DNA of 64,000 nucleotides from Aquimarina sp. BL5. Its GTDB lineage: Bacteria; Bacteroidota; Bacteroidia; Flavobacteriales; Flavobacteriaceae. The notes below the pieces were generated by a model. The model had not been told where the DNA came from. It searched no databases and was given only the letters and a program-made list of their open reading frames with translations. Position numbers and translations under genes: made by a program. Of this stretch, positions 29,490 through 38,778 are shown piece after piece (positions within the stretch are counted from its first letter, which is position 1; every line of letters begins with the position of its first letter). The stretch is from positions 1,821,501 through 1,885,500 of the forward strand of contig NZ_CP031963.1 of the NCBI RefSeq assembly GCF_003443675.1, given 5' to 3'.

Positions 29490-30002
29490 CTACGCAGCCT
29501 GCTCGAAAGCTATATAATTAACAAGCCTACCACGCTTATCACGAACAGGGAAGCCCTTGATATGACATAAATAAGTAGATTTATCTTTTTTATAATTGAC
29601 AATGGAAACCTCAAAAGGTTCTTGTTTTTGTATAGCCATTCTTATAACATTAGATATTTTAGGATCAGTTTCTTCACCCTGAAACATTTTAGGAGAGTTA
29701 CCTATAACTTCATCAGAAGTATATCCACTCATTTTTTCTATGTTATGAGTCGCATATACTATTTCGAGATCAGGATTGGTTACAACTATGACTGATTGTT
29801 TATTCACCAACTCATTATGATAAACATTTTCAAAATCCCACTTTTTGGTAATTTTACTCAAAGAATCAAGGTCTTTCTTAAAACTATTAAAAAACCAGTT
29901 ATGTTCTCCATAAAACTCCCAAGAAGATAGTGGCAAAATAAGTGCTGAATTAGCACCATAATATTCTGCCATCATGATGTCATAACCCTCAAACTCTTTC
30001 AT
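29490..30002 (-). CDS. LOV-like PAS domain protein lacking the photoactive Cys
   Basis: 170-residue soluble protein consisting of a ~65-residue N-terminal region and one PAS domain, with no output domain. Start set at ATG 30002 (MKEFEGYDIMMAEYYG); the longer version begins at a TTG. The PAS part follows the LOV layout closely: MSGYTSDEVIG, then GNSPKMFQGEETDP, NYKKDKSTYLCHIKGFPVRD and a final IAFEQ strand. In photoactive LOV domains the helix reads GxNCRFLQ; here the adduct-forming Cys is Pro, so flavin photochemistry of the usual kind is not expected. It could bind another ligand or a flavin as a redox sensor. Confidence 0.8.
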   Translation of the reverse strand: MKEFEGYDIMMAEYYGANSALILPLSSWEFYGEHNWFFNSFKKDLDSLSKITKKWDFENVYHNELVNKQSVIVVTNPDLEIVYATHNIEKMSGYTSDEVIGNSPKMFQGEETDPKISNVIRMAIQKQEPFEVSIVNYKKDKSTYLCHIKGFPVRDKRGRLVNYIAFEQAA

Positions 30003-30098
30003 AATGTGTATTTTGAACAAATTTATAGATTAAAACTAAAACTATAGATTGAACAAAAGTTAATTATACAAGTAAACAAAAGTTAAATCTTATACAAA

Positions 30099-32570
30099 CT
30101 ACCATTTAAATTGCAAAGTAGCATACCATGTTAAAGGATCCGAAGGAATAATTCCTGGTCCCGGATATCCTGTTGCTCTTTGTGTAAAATAACTTTCATC
30201 CAAAAGATTATTTATTCCAGTTTCTAATTTAAACTTTTTATAGGTATACGATAGCGATAGATCTAAAATTGAATAGGACGGTATTTCTCCTATAATACCA
30301 TTTCTATTATCCCCATCTAATGCCACAGCAGCATTAGAAACATCCGTAAATTGCTCAGCAAGATATGTATACTGTACGTTTGCCAGGAAGTTCTTATAAC
30401 CAAATTTCAGACCAGCTTTCAAGTTAACTTCTGGTATAAACTCCACTTTGTTCCCTTCAATTCCAGAAAGATCAGACGACGTATACTCTGAAGTAGTAAA
30501 GGAAGTATTAGCAAACAAGTTTAATCTATAGTTTTCATTATCTCCTGAGAAAGTATTCAAAACATTCCAATCCACAAAACTCTCCACTCCATATATAAAT
30601 GCATCTCCTATGTTTCCTCTTACTCGTTCAGCCCTATCATTAAATACAATACCAATTCTATCATCATACACTAATCCAAAAACACTGATATCATAAGATA
30701 ACATATTGTTTAACCTACCACGTATTCCGATATCCGCAGTAAACCCCTCTTCGTCTGCTATATCTGGATCAACTCTAAACGTTGGACTCACAACTCTAAT
30801 ATCACTAAAAGTGATAGATCTATAATTCTGTGAAACATTAGCGTACGCTTCTAAAGAGTTGCTAATTTTATAACTCGATCCAATTCCGAAAAGGAAAAAA
30901 GATCGATCTAATTCCCTATTATCTGTCTCTATACTATTTGCTATAGGATTGCCTGCATTATCAAATACTACATCATTAAAAGTCCCTTCACTTTCTGTCT
31001 TAATATATTCAAATCTAAATCCAGGAGTAACCGAAAACCTATCAGATAATTTAAATATGTTCTCTCCAAAAACAGCTAGGTTAACATTAGGAAAATCAAA
31101 AGAAGACTGATTCGGATAATCAGGAAAAGCTTCATCTTGAAAATTAAAATCTGGTCCTGACCCGATACCTCCCGACCCTTGTCTTGAATCATTAGAAGCT
31201 TTATAATATTTCGATCCAATAAGAAAAACCGACTCTTCATCCAATAATTGATATCTAGTTAGTAGCCTTGCTTCTGCTCCCCAGTTCCTAAAATTATCAA
31301 CAATAAGATCCCTAGAATTTACAAAATCACCAGATCCATCAATTTCATCTACATCTGTAATAGGATTCGTATTTAAACTTCCTGGAACTCCTCTAAAACC
31401 AACCGCAGATCTCGAAGCATCTAATCCGAATAAATTAAGACTAAAATCAGTCTTATCAGAAAATTCGTGCTCTAGTTTCAACGAAAACAATTTCCAATTT
31501 ACATCAAACCAATTTCTGGTTCTATTACTAAATGTAGGATCTATATTAAATTGCGTATCTGTTAAACCTCCTGGTTGTTTTGCCAAATAATCTAAATATG
31601 TAAACTCTCCAATCAACTTTGTTTTATCCGACAACTGATATCCTAAATGGAAATAAGCGTTCTTAGAATCAAATTCAGAATTAGCTCTAAACCCATCCCC
31701 TTTTTTATAATTAAAAAAGGTATAATAACTAAACTTTCCGATAGTACCTCCTAAACTATTGAAACTGGTAAAAAGATTATAGGAGCCTAATGTTTGACGA
31801 GAAACCAATTCTATTTTTTTATTCGGATTTGGCCTCTTCATTTTAAAGTTTAACAACCCTCCGAATTGTGTTCCATATTGCAAAGAAGCTGCTCCACGAA
31901 CTACCTGTATTTCTTCAATCGCTTCTGCGGGTGGTGTATAATAACTTTCTGGATATCCTAACACATCAGCACTGATATCATAACCATTCTGACGCGTATT
32001 AAAATTTGCAGTACGATTCGGATCCAATCCTCTCCCTCCAATATTAAGCTGTAATCCTCCACTACTATTTTCATAAATGTTTAACCCAGCTACTTGTGCA
32101 TAAATCTGTCTTGCATTATTAGATGCTAAATTACCCTGAACATTACTCAACAAAACTACTTCACTTTTCTTTCCTGCATAAATTGCCGTTCCTTCTACGG
32201 GTTTTAATTGTTTCAATCCAAACACCTTTTCTCTCCGCTGAGTAACAATTACCTCCGACAGTTCTTCTCCTAAAAGGTTTAGAACCAACTTTATCTCAGT
32301 ATCCTTACTAATAGTAATCTCTTGTTCTAAAATCTCATAATCAAAACTGAAAACTGAAAGAAAGTATGATCCTTCTGATAACTCCGTAAACTCAAAACTT
32401 CCGTCTACTTTTGTTATTGTTTGCTCTCCAGTAGTTCTATTATAAACCTCTGCGCCTTGAACGGGTTGATCACTTTGGTTTTTTACAACTCCATTAATCG
32501 TATACTGCGCTGAAACGACAGTAGTTATCAATAAAAAAAAGATAACTACATTACAATCCCTTAATCTCAT
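30099..32570 (-). CDS. TonB-dependent receptor, FecA/iron-siderophore type
   Basis: Outer-membrane transporter of 823 residues. Start at ATG 32570 (MRLRDCNVVIFFLLITTVVSAQ, a signal peptide); this places it 20 nt inside the end of the HTTM gene, i.e. translationally coupled. Order: carboxypeptidase-regulatory-like domain (~25-105), plug (~120-225 with LNIGGRGLDPNRTANFNTRQ and IEEIQVVRGAASLQYG), and a long barrel ending in Phe/Lys/Trp (WYATLQFKW). FecA-like plug wording and the imelysin neighbour point to a ferric or other metal chelate as substrate (inference). Last gene of the DUF4856-imelysin-HTTM cluster. Confidence 0.92.
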   Translation of the reverse strand: MRLRDCNVVIFFLLITTVVSAQYTINGVVKNQSDQPVQGAEVYNRTTGEQTITKVDGSFEFTELSEGSYFLSVFSFDYEILEQEITISKDTEIKLVLNLLGEELSEVIVTQRREKVFGLKQLKPVEGTAIYAGKKSEVVLLSNVQGNLASNNARQIYAQVAGLNIYENSSGGLQLNIGGRGLDPNRTANFNTRQNGYDISADVLGYPESYYTPPAEAIEEIQVVRGAASLQYGTQFGGLLNFKMKRPNPNKKIELVSRQTLGSYNLFTSFNSLGGTIGKFSYYTFFNYKKGDGFRANSEFDSKNAYFHLGYQLSDKTKLIGEFTYLDYLAKQPGGLTDTQFNIDPTFSNRTRNWFDVNWKLFSLKLEHEFSDKTDFSLNLFGLDASRSAVGFRGVPGSLNTNPITDVDEIDGSGDFVNSRDLIVDNFRNWGAEARLLTRYQLLDEESVFLIGSKYYKASNDSRQGSGGIGSGPDFNFQDEAFPDYPNQSSFDFPNVNLAVFGENIFKLSDRFSVTPGFRFEYIKTESEGTFNDVVFDNAGNPIANSIETDNRELDRSFFLFGIGSSYKISNSLEAYANVSQNYRSITFSDIRVVSPTFRVDPDIADEEGFTADIGIRGRLNNMLSYDISVFGLVYDDRIGIVFNDRAERVRGNIGDAFIYGVESFVDWNVLNTFSGDNENYRLNLFANTSFTTSEYTSSDLSGIEGNKVEFIPEVNLKAGLKFGYKNFLANVQYTYLAEQFTDVSNAAVALDGDNRNGIIGEIPSYSILDLSLSYTYKKFKLETGINNLLDESYFTQRATGYPGPGIIPSDPLTWYATLQFKW

Positions 32571-33912
32571 CCTTAAATGGAATAATCCACGTTTTATGTT
32601 TAAATGACTCTTTTTGCTTTCCCAGATCCACATTAGGATCTATATATTTGCTACTTAATCTCCCATTAAGCGCTACATGACTTTCTACAAATACTTGTAT
32701 GTTTTTATGCCCTTGATTTTCGAAATGTGATTTAAGATAATGTGCATACTCCAATATAAAATCAGGCTGCGTAGCCATTTGTTTTTGTTGAAAAGGAGTT
32801 AGAAAATCATCATTATCCACATAAAATCTCTTTCCGGTTTCTGCATCTACAATCTTAAAATTGGCGTATCCAGCCTTTTCCATTAACATTACTCGCCAAG
32901 AAAAACGGTAGCCCTCTTCTGTCCAAAACAACTCCCCAGGGTATAACATATATCGAAACGGCAAAAATACTTGAATTACAAAAAACAATCCCAATACTGA
33001 TGCCATAATTTTGGCTCTACTTTGCAGAAAAACCAATACTCTATTTGTATCAAAACTTGCTTTATTTATGTTACATATTTTAGAAATTAATTGTAGTATT
33101 TTATGATGAACACTGCTATCAAAAAATATCAAAGCTCCAACAATCATGATATAAGGAAACATACCTATCGGAAAAAGTACTCTTGTTAAAACATGGAACA
33201 AAACTACCATTGCAAAACCAAAAACTCTAGTTCTTTTACACAACAATAAAAACGGAATCGTTAAGTCATAAATAGCACCTGTATAACTAAAAGTATAATG
33301 CACCCATTCTTGTTGCATTAAATCTCCTATTAGTGGTATATCATATTTGGAAGGCAACCAAATTTTTAAAGGCATCGCTTTTAGCAACCAATCAGAATTT
33401 AACTTTGCCAAACCTGCATAGAAATAAACAATTCCTAATAATAATTTAACTGCATCAATTGTCCAGCTTGGCACTTTCTGAAAAGACATTCTCTTTATCT
33501 TAGCATCTAATGAATAATAAGCATTAGCTGGTAAAAAAATAAATAAAAAACTCAGAATACTAATAAAATAATAATGATTGAGATATGTAGTTTTATCCAT
33601 TAATTCTATATACGTAAAGCTTAGAAAAAATGTTATAATGGCTATTCTGTATTTAAATCCAATAGCCACAAATACTGAAGAAATACCACATAAAGCAAAA
33701 ATTAAATAGGTATAAACACCAATAGGTTTAATAAAATCAAAACCATAATATGAAAAGAAAAAAGTAGGTTTAATATATAATTTATCTATCCACCCATAAC
33801 TCCAAAAACGAATAATACTAATCAACATCATTAAACCAAAAAAAATACGAAAGACTGCAAGTGGTGCAGCCTCCGTATTCTTTTTAAAATATTCCTTTAA
33901 ATGATGATTCAT
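32551..33912 (-). CDS. HTTM domain membrane protein
   Basis: 453-residue multispanning protein of the HTTM (horizontally transferred transmembrane) family, which is related to vitamin K-dependent gamma-glutamyl carboxylase. About seven to eight hydrophobic helices fill residues ~18-320 (for example PLAVFRIFFGLMMLISIIRF, LLLGIVYFYAGLAKLNSDWL and YIMIVGALIFFDSSV). The hydrophilic C-terminal ~110 residues (RYMLYPGELFWTEEGYRFSW onward) match the family tail. Whether bacterial members carboxylate proteins is not established. It starts 19 nt after the imelysin gene and overlaps the TonB receptor gene by 20 nt. Confidence 0.85.
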   Translation of the reverse strand: MNHHLKEYFKKNTEAAPLAVFRIFFGLMMLISIIRFWSYGWIDKLYIKPTFFFSYYGFDFIKPIGVYTYLIFALCGISSVFVAIGFKYRIAIITFFLSFTYIELMDKTTYLNHYYFISILSFLFIFLPANAYYSLDAKIKRMSFQKVPSWTIDAVKLLLGIVYFYAGLAKLNSDWLLKAMPLKIWLPSKYDIPLIGDLMQQEWVHYTFSYTGAIYDLTIPFLLLCKRTRVFGFAMVVLFHVLTRVLFPIGMFPYIMIVGALIFFDSSVHHKILQLISKICNINKASFDTNRVLVFLQSRAKIMASVLGLFFVIQVFLPFRYMLYPGELFWTEEGYRFSWRVMLMEKAGYANFKIVDAETGKRFYVDNDDFLTPFQQKQMATQPDFILEYAHYLKSHFENQGHKNIQVFVESHVALNGRLSSKYIDPNVDLGKQKESFKHKTWIIPFKDEIKGL

Positions 33913-33930
33913 ATAATGCTGAAAATAAAT

Positions 33931-35046
33931 TTAATCTCCATCTGCATCGACAAAATCAACATTCACCGATATAGCCTGAAGCATGTCTACCTTCAGAAAA
34001 ACTACATTTTTTTGAAGTTCATCATAAGTATTCAGCATTAAGTTATTGTTAGTTCGAACCTGTACAGAAAAATCATCGTTTAAGTTACCTGCTGTGGTTC
34101 TTGCCGTATTAAATTGACTATTAATTAAGGTACTTAAATCTTCTCCATCCTTAATAGTATTAAGAAAATCAAGATATGTCTTTAAACTTTCACCAGTAGC
34201 ATTGCTGCTGAAATGTTTCCCATTAAAGAAATCTTGTAAAGCATCAAGATTAGCATTAAACAGTATTTTTGACACATCACCTTTATAGAACGCCTCTACT
34301 TTATCATCTAAAGTAGTTCCGGAAAACACACCTGCAGGAATACCTATCTTACCCGCTCGTAAATGTTTCTCGTAATGAAAGATAAAATCATTTACTAATT
34401 TATCTAATGAACTCGTTACCGAAGAACCACTATTATTCACAAAAGAATCTCTATAACCTCCTGTCCAATCATTCAACACCCCTAATGTTAAATCGTCCAT
34501 TCTGGTAACAAGATCTGTTAGATAAGTTCCATAGGCATCACCATTGGTAGCATCTGTATAAAAACCAACAATAGTGGCATCAGAATCAGATAAACCATTA
34601 ATTAGATAGTCTAATGCTCCAAAACCTTGCTCATCTTGCTGAGAAACTGAAGTAAGATCATAAGTCCCTGAAGAAATATTGGTTTCTATATTGGCAGCAT
34701 TAACAGGATAAACATTCATGAAATTTCTAAAAGATATATCCTCAGCTTTACCTATTTCAAACATACTAACAGACTGCCAAGACACAAATGCTGTTAACCA
34801 AGCTTGTCTTAAAGAAACTAAATTCGCTTCATCAGTAGTAGTAACAAAATCAGAAGTAGCCGTTTTTAAAGCAGCCATATCCATTGAAAAATTTTGATAT
34901 GCTGGAATAACAATATTGTCAGCAATATTTTCAAGCATCGCTTTTCTATCAAAATTATCAGTTGTCCCTCCACCGTCATCATTTGATGAACAGGCAGCTA
35001 CAACAAGAACCAAAATAATTACTGTTAAAAACCCAAACTTCCTCAT
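33931..35046 (-). CDS. Imelysin family lipoprotein
   Basis: 371-residue exported lipoprotein (lipobox VVAAC, Cys 19, followed by SSNDDGG; the acidic residues after the Cys resemble flavobacterial surface-export signals). Imelysin/ICMP-like proteins form two four-helix bundles and bind iron or haem in several species. Seen: MAALKTATSDFV, the LRQAWLTAFVSWQSV helix with the tryptophan pair typical of the fold, QGFGALDYLINGL (family GxxAIEYLL-type motif) and KHLRAGKIGIPAGVFSG. The GxHxxE peptidase-like motif is not obvious. Second gene of the cluster; it is preceded by a terminator-like hairpin after the DUF4856 gene. Confidence 0.88.
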   Translation of the reverse strand: MRKFGFLTVIILVLVVAACSSNDDGGGTTDNFDRKAMLENIADNIVIPAYQNFSMDMAALKTATSDFVTTTDEANLVSLRQAWLTAFVSWQSVSMFEIGKAEDISFRNFMNVYPVNAANIETNISSGTYDLTSVSQQDEQGFGALDYLINGLSDSDATIVGFYTDATNGDAYGTYLTDLVTRMDDLTLGVLNDWTGGYRDSFVNNSGSSVTSSLDKLVNDFIFHYEKHLRAGKIGIPAGVFSGTTLDDKVEAFYKGDVSKILFNANLDALQDFFNGKHFSSNATGESLKTYLDFLNTIKDGEDLSTLINSQFNTARTTAGNLNDDFSVQVRTNNNLMLNTYDELQKNVVFLKVDMLQAISVNVDFVDADGD

Positions 35047-35084
35047 CTTATTTTTATTTATTCTTAATAAAGTTTTGCAAATGT

Positions 35085-35127
35085 AAAAAAAGAGGTGGAA
35101 ACCTTATAACTTACCACCTCTTTTTTT
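35085..35127 (-). terminator. Terminator or attenuator between DUF4856 and imelysin genes
   Basis: AAAAAAAGAGGTGG (35085-35098) pairs with CCACCTCTTTTTTT (35114-35127), giving a 14-bp stem with a U-rich tail when transcribed on the minus strand. It lies 23 nt after the DUF4856 stop and ~40 nt before the imelysin start, so it would separate, or reduce, expression of the downstream genes. Confidence 0.75.
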
Positions 35128-35149
35128 ATCATTTTATGTTTTGTTTAGC

Positions 35150-36385
35150 CTAGTTAGGAGTAACACTACCTGCTTCTGTAACAGTAAAACTAAATTTATC
35201 AGCAATAGTTTCAGAAATTGATTGCAATTTCGCTGGAGTCACATCCCATAAACCATTAGTCCCTCCCATTAATTGATCAATAAATGCCTGCACTTCAGTT
35301 CTTGTAAAGTATGGAGCATTACTACCCGATCTTCTTGTAAACTGTAAACTGTAGATAAACCCATACCCTTCTGACAAATCATGAAAAGCACTTGCATAAT
35401 CGATTGTAGTTTCTTCTAAGCTATTTTTACCTTGTTGTAAATAATATACTGCTCTTATTGCAATGATTTCAGAAATCTTTTCTCTAATAATAGCTGCTTG
35501 CTGATCACGTATTGTATAATTTTTAGCTACAATAGCCGCTCTACCCAATTTAAACGCATCGTAAATATCATCTGCTATACCAGCAAAATCAGCATCTCCT
35601 TCTACTCTACCAATATATTTATTTAGAAAACTATCATCATCTCCAATTGTAGGGTTAGGATTTGCTGGATTTACAGAAGCACCGTATAAATATCCATAAG
35701 CTTCATCCCATTTGTGTTCCATAGTAGTATATGGTTTCCCATCTGCTACAACTCCATCATTATTATTAGCTACGTTATCAGCTTCATCAAGAACGGCAGT
35801 TCCTAAATAGTTATTTAATGCCTGATCAGTCATCAAAGCGCCTATCAAACTTTTTGCAAAGGCTTGATTATACTCTAATCCCTTAGCGTTTACATATCTA
35901 TCAGATCCTCCTCCAGCTTCTTGAAGAACTCCAGAATTACCTGCCGTAGCAGTTACAGCCCAATTAGGAAAAACTTCATCAACCTGTCCTTTTATCCAAG
36001 CATCAAAATCCGCTTTGATTGCAGCTGCATCTGTAGCATTAGCAGAAAAATAATCAGCACTTGCAGCAGTCTTACTTCTTACACTTTTATCAGAAGAATT
36101 TAAATCAGCATCTTCGAAATCATCGACATTTTCCTGATGATCAAACATAGCATCAATAATAGCTTCAGTACTTGTATTATCTGTAAATTCGCTAATAATG
36201 ACTTCCGCCATTGCTATCCTAGTAGTTTGACCACTAAAACTTACTGTACTTTCTCCGTCACGCAGAAATTCATATGTAGCGGGAGCTTCTACCTGAACAA
36301 TTGGTGCATCATCATCTGAAGAGCATGAACTTAAAATAATAGTTCCTGATATGCATATAATATTGATTAGACTTTTTACCTTCAT
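35150..36385 (-). CDS. DUF4856 domain lipoprotein
   Basis: 411-residue lipoprotein (lipobox ILSSC, Cys 21, then SSDDDAP, again acidic next to the lipidated Cys). The mature part begins ATYEFLRDGESTVSFSGQTTRIAMAEVI, the hallmark opening of DUF4856, and continues as a mostly helical domain with NDGVVADGKPYTTMEHKWDEAYGYLYG, the family's most conserved stretch. DUF4856 proteins regularly accompany imelysins and TonB receptors in Flavobacteriia; a metal-binding or metal-sensing role is likely but unproven. It is the first gene of this cluster and has its own terminator. Confidence 0.88.
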   Translation of the reverse strand: MKVKSLINIICISGTIILSSCSSDDDAPIVQVEAPATYEFLRDGESTVSFSGQTTRIAMAEVIISEFTDNTSTEAIIDAMFDHQENVDDFEDADLNSSDKSVRSKTAASADYFSANATDAAAIKADFDAWIKGQVDEVFPNWAVTATAGNSGVLQEAGGGSDRYVNAKGLEYNQAFAKSLIGALMTDQALNNYLGTAVLDEADNVANNNDGVVADGKPYTTMEHKWDEAYGYLYGASVNPANPNPTIGDDDSFLNKYIGRVEGDADFAGIADDIYDAFKLGRAAIVAKNYTIRDQQAAIIREKISEIIAIRAVYYLQQGKNSLEETTIDYASAFHDLSEGYGFIYSLQFTRRSGSNAPYFTRTEVQAFIDQLMGGTNGLWDVTPAKLQSISETIADKFSFTVTEAGSVTPN

Positions 36386-36597
36386 TGCTTTGTTTTATTT
36401 AGACTTAATATAAATAGTTCCTAATTTCGAATGCAAATATATGTATCAAAACATATTTTACAAACTTTATTTATACTAAATCTAAATAAACATTAAATTT
36501 AACAATTAGATAATCCAATTACTCCAAAAGAAAAGCAATTCTAAAATACACATATACAATAGAGTAGAATTCTTATAGAATCATTTACTACAAGTAT

Positions 36598-37056
36598 TTA
36601 TTTAGAAGTATATTTTTTTCTAAGCTCTTTTGTCCAATTGATCAGCAGTTCCATCTCTTCTTTTTCTAAATCTCCATGAATCCATGTATAAGAGGAAAGT
36701 GGCATTTCTCCTTCCTCGACTTCTTCAATTAGCTCGTCTAACTTATGATCTTTCTTTTTATCTGAATATTGTTCCCAATCGGACATATTAAAATGCTCCC
36801 TCCCTTCCTCTACATGATGATCTAACCAATAAGACACTGGTACTATTTCTGCATACCAAGGATAAATTGTTTGATTACTATGACAATCATAACAATTGTT
36901 TTTTAATATCTCTTTTACTTGAGAAGTTGGTTTAGTTTCATTTTCGAAATAAGCAACTGACTCATAACCTGATTCATTCTTATCAGGTCTTATAAATTGC
37001 ATAATTACTACTACTAACAACAATAATAAACCTACTTTTTTTAAAATACTTTTCAT
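36598..37056 (-). CDS. Haem-binding domain protein, c-type CxxCH
   Basis: 152-residue membrane-anchored protein with one N-terminal hydrophobic helix (LLLLVVVIMQF, ~9-21) and a periplasmic domain carrying CYDCHSN (Cys 55, Cys 58, His 59), a canonical covalent haem attachment site, then YPWYAEIVPVSYWLDHHVEEGREHFN, matching the haem-bd family (PF14376). The C-terminal MELLINWTKELR helix is typical. Probably a small electron carrier or haem sensor of the envelope. It follows the HMG-CoA lyase gene by 16 nt, a pairing I recall from other Flavobacteriia. Confidence 0.88.
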   Translation of the reverse strand: MKSILKKVGLLLLLVVVIMQFIRPDKNESGYESVAYFENETKPTSQVKEILKNNCYDCHSNQTIYPWYAEIVPVSYWLDHHVEEGREHFNMSDWEQYSDKKKDHKLDELIEEVEEGEMPLSSYTWIHGDLEKEEMELLINWTKELRKKYTSK

Positions 37057-37072
37057 TCTATCAATTTATCTA

Positions 37073-37939
37073 TTAGTGATACTTAGTAAATATTTTGGTT
37101 GCTTCATTATGAGCTGATTCAAAACTCATCATCTTAACATTAGTATCTGCTTTTTCGGCTGTAAAGTAAGATAGCATGCGCTCAGTTGGCATATTACCAG
37201 TTAACTCATCCTTTGCCATTGGACATCCGCCAAACCCCTGTATTGCTCCATCAAATCTTCTACAACCAGCTTTATAAGCAGCATCTACTTTTTCATGCCA
37301 ACTTGTGGGAGTTGTATGCAAATGCGCTCCGAACTCTATATCGGGATATTTTGGGATCAAATTTGCATATAAGTATTCTATAATCTCAGGATTGGATGTA
37401 CCAACCGTATCAGACAAGGATAAAATCTTCACTCCCATAGTATTTAATTTCTCTGTCCAATCTCCAACAATCTCTACATTCCAAGGATCTCCATAAGGAT
37501 TACCAAAACCCATGGAAAGATACGCTACTACTTCTTTATTTGACCTATCGGCAATGTTGAGAATTTCTTGTAATGTTTCTACAGATTCTGCAATTGTTTT
37601 GTGCGTATTACGCATTTGGAAATTCTCAGAAATCGAAAAAGGATATCCCAAATAATCAATTTCTTTATGTTGCGCTGCATCATTCGCCCCACGAACATTG
37701 GCTATAATCGCCAATAGTTTACTTTCTGTTGTCGACAAATCTAACTGAGATAGAACCTCGGCAGTATCCACCATCTGTGGAATAGCTTTAGGAGACACAA
37801 AACTGCCAAAATCTATAGTATCAAATCCACAACGAAGCAGCGATTGTATATATTGAACTTTTTTTTCTGTTGGAATAAAGTCCTTGATACCTTGCATAGC
37901 ATCTCTTGGACATTCAATGATTTTTATTTTTTCGGCCAT
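37073..37939 (-). CDS. Hydroxymethylglutaryl-CoA lyase
   Basis: Cleaves 3-hydroxy-3-methylglutaryl-CoA to acetyl-CoA and acetoacetate, the last step of leucine breakdown. 288 residues, TIM barrel of the DRE-TIM superfamily. Metal/catalytic segments: IIECPRDAMQG (the family RDGLQ site with Gly replaced by Ala), GSFVSPKAIPQM, HLHTTPTSW with the metal-binding His pair, and GFGGCPMAKDELTGNMPTE holding the catalytic loop Cys and the GN metal-site motif. The RDAMQ variant is worth noting but Arg and Asp are kept. Operon with the haem-binding protein. Confidence 0.9.
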   Translation of the reverse strand: MAEKIKIIECPRDAMQGIKDFIPTEKKVQYIQSLLRCGFDTIDFGSFVSPKAIPQMVDTAEVLSQLDLSTTESKLLAIIANVRGANDAAQHKEIDYLGYPFSISENFQMRNTHKTIAESVETLQEILNIADRSNKEVVAYLSMGFGNPYGDPWNVEIVGDWTEKLNTMGVKILSLSDTVGTSNPEIIEYLYANLIPKYPDIEFGAHLHTTPTSWHEKVDAAYKAGCRRFDGAIQGFGGCPMAKDELTGNMPTERMLSYFTAEKADTNVKMMSFESAHNEATKIFTKYH

Positions 37940-37988
37940 GTATCAGCGTTGGTCTGAAAGAAATTTAATTAAGAGTATAAAAATATGA

Positions 37989-38615
37989 TTATTTTTCAGA
38001 AAAGAGGATAAAAATTCCGATTCCGATAAAGACTATGATCTGTAACCATTTTAGAAGTACTCCTACTTTAGAATTCTCTTTTACATAATCAGAAATATAC
38101 CCAGCCATCACAGCTATTAAACCAAAAATAAAAAATGAAACTAGTATAAACAGAAATCCCAAAATATAAAACTGGGTTACATTACTTAATTCTTTACTAA
38201 ATAAAAACCCAGGAAAAAATGCTAGAAAGAATATGGATACTTTAGGGTTTAATACATTCATAATAAACCCTTGTCTAAACAACTGTCCTAAGCTCTTTTT
38301 CTCTACATTATCTCCATTTAATTGAATAGCCCCATCACTTCTCCAAACCTTATAAGCCAAAAAAAATAAATATAATGCCCCCAAAAGTTTTATGATGAAA
38401 AATAATAATTCGCTTTGTTTAATAATCACGGATACTCCAAAAGCAACCAAGGTAGTATGCACCAAACATCCAGACATTAAACCTACTACCGTAGCTAAGC
38501 CGAACTTTTTTCCATTAACAATGCTTTGCATTAATACATAAATATTATCCGGCCCCGGAGAGATTGCCAAAGCAGAGGTAGCAATTACAAAAGTGTATAA
38601 AATTTCAAAATTCAT
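37989..38615 (-). CDS. LysE/RhtB family amino-acid exporter
   Basis: Inner-membrane exporter of 208 residues from ATG 38615 (MNFEILYTFVIATSALAISPGPDN); the frame extends 18 codons further upstream with non-family sequence. The opening SPGPDNIYVL motif, the FGLATVVGLMSGCLVH region and NVLNPKVSIFFLAFFPGF are diagnostic of the LysE/RhtB family. Six membrane segments are predicted. Exports amino acids or related small molecules; the substrate cannot be inferred. Monocistronic. Confidence 0.92.
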   Translation of the reverse strand: MNFEILYTFVIATSALAISPGPDNIYVLMQSIVNGKKFGLATVVGLMSGCLVHTTLVAFGVSVIIKQSELLFFIIKLLGALYLFFLAYKVWRSDGAIQLNGDNVEKKSLGQLFRQGFIMNVLNPKVSIFFLAFFPGFLFSKELSNVTQFYILGFLFILVSFFIFGLIAVMAGYISDYVKENSKVGVLLKWLQIIVFIGIGIFILFSEK

Positions 38616-38778
38616 TTGTACTTTTTTGTAAGGTTTTATATAAACAACCGACAGCTCAAAAGTATACATATCATTTTAAAACCAGTTCATAATAAATTAT
38701 TATTGAATAATTAGGGTTATTGTTCATTCAACTGTTTAAAGTATACAACACAAATCCAAATAACCAATAACCACACAA

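Noticed and set aside
30099..36385. Polysaccharide utilisation locus
   Set aside because: A TonB receptor is present but there is no SusD-like protein and no glycoside hydrolase nearby.
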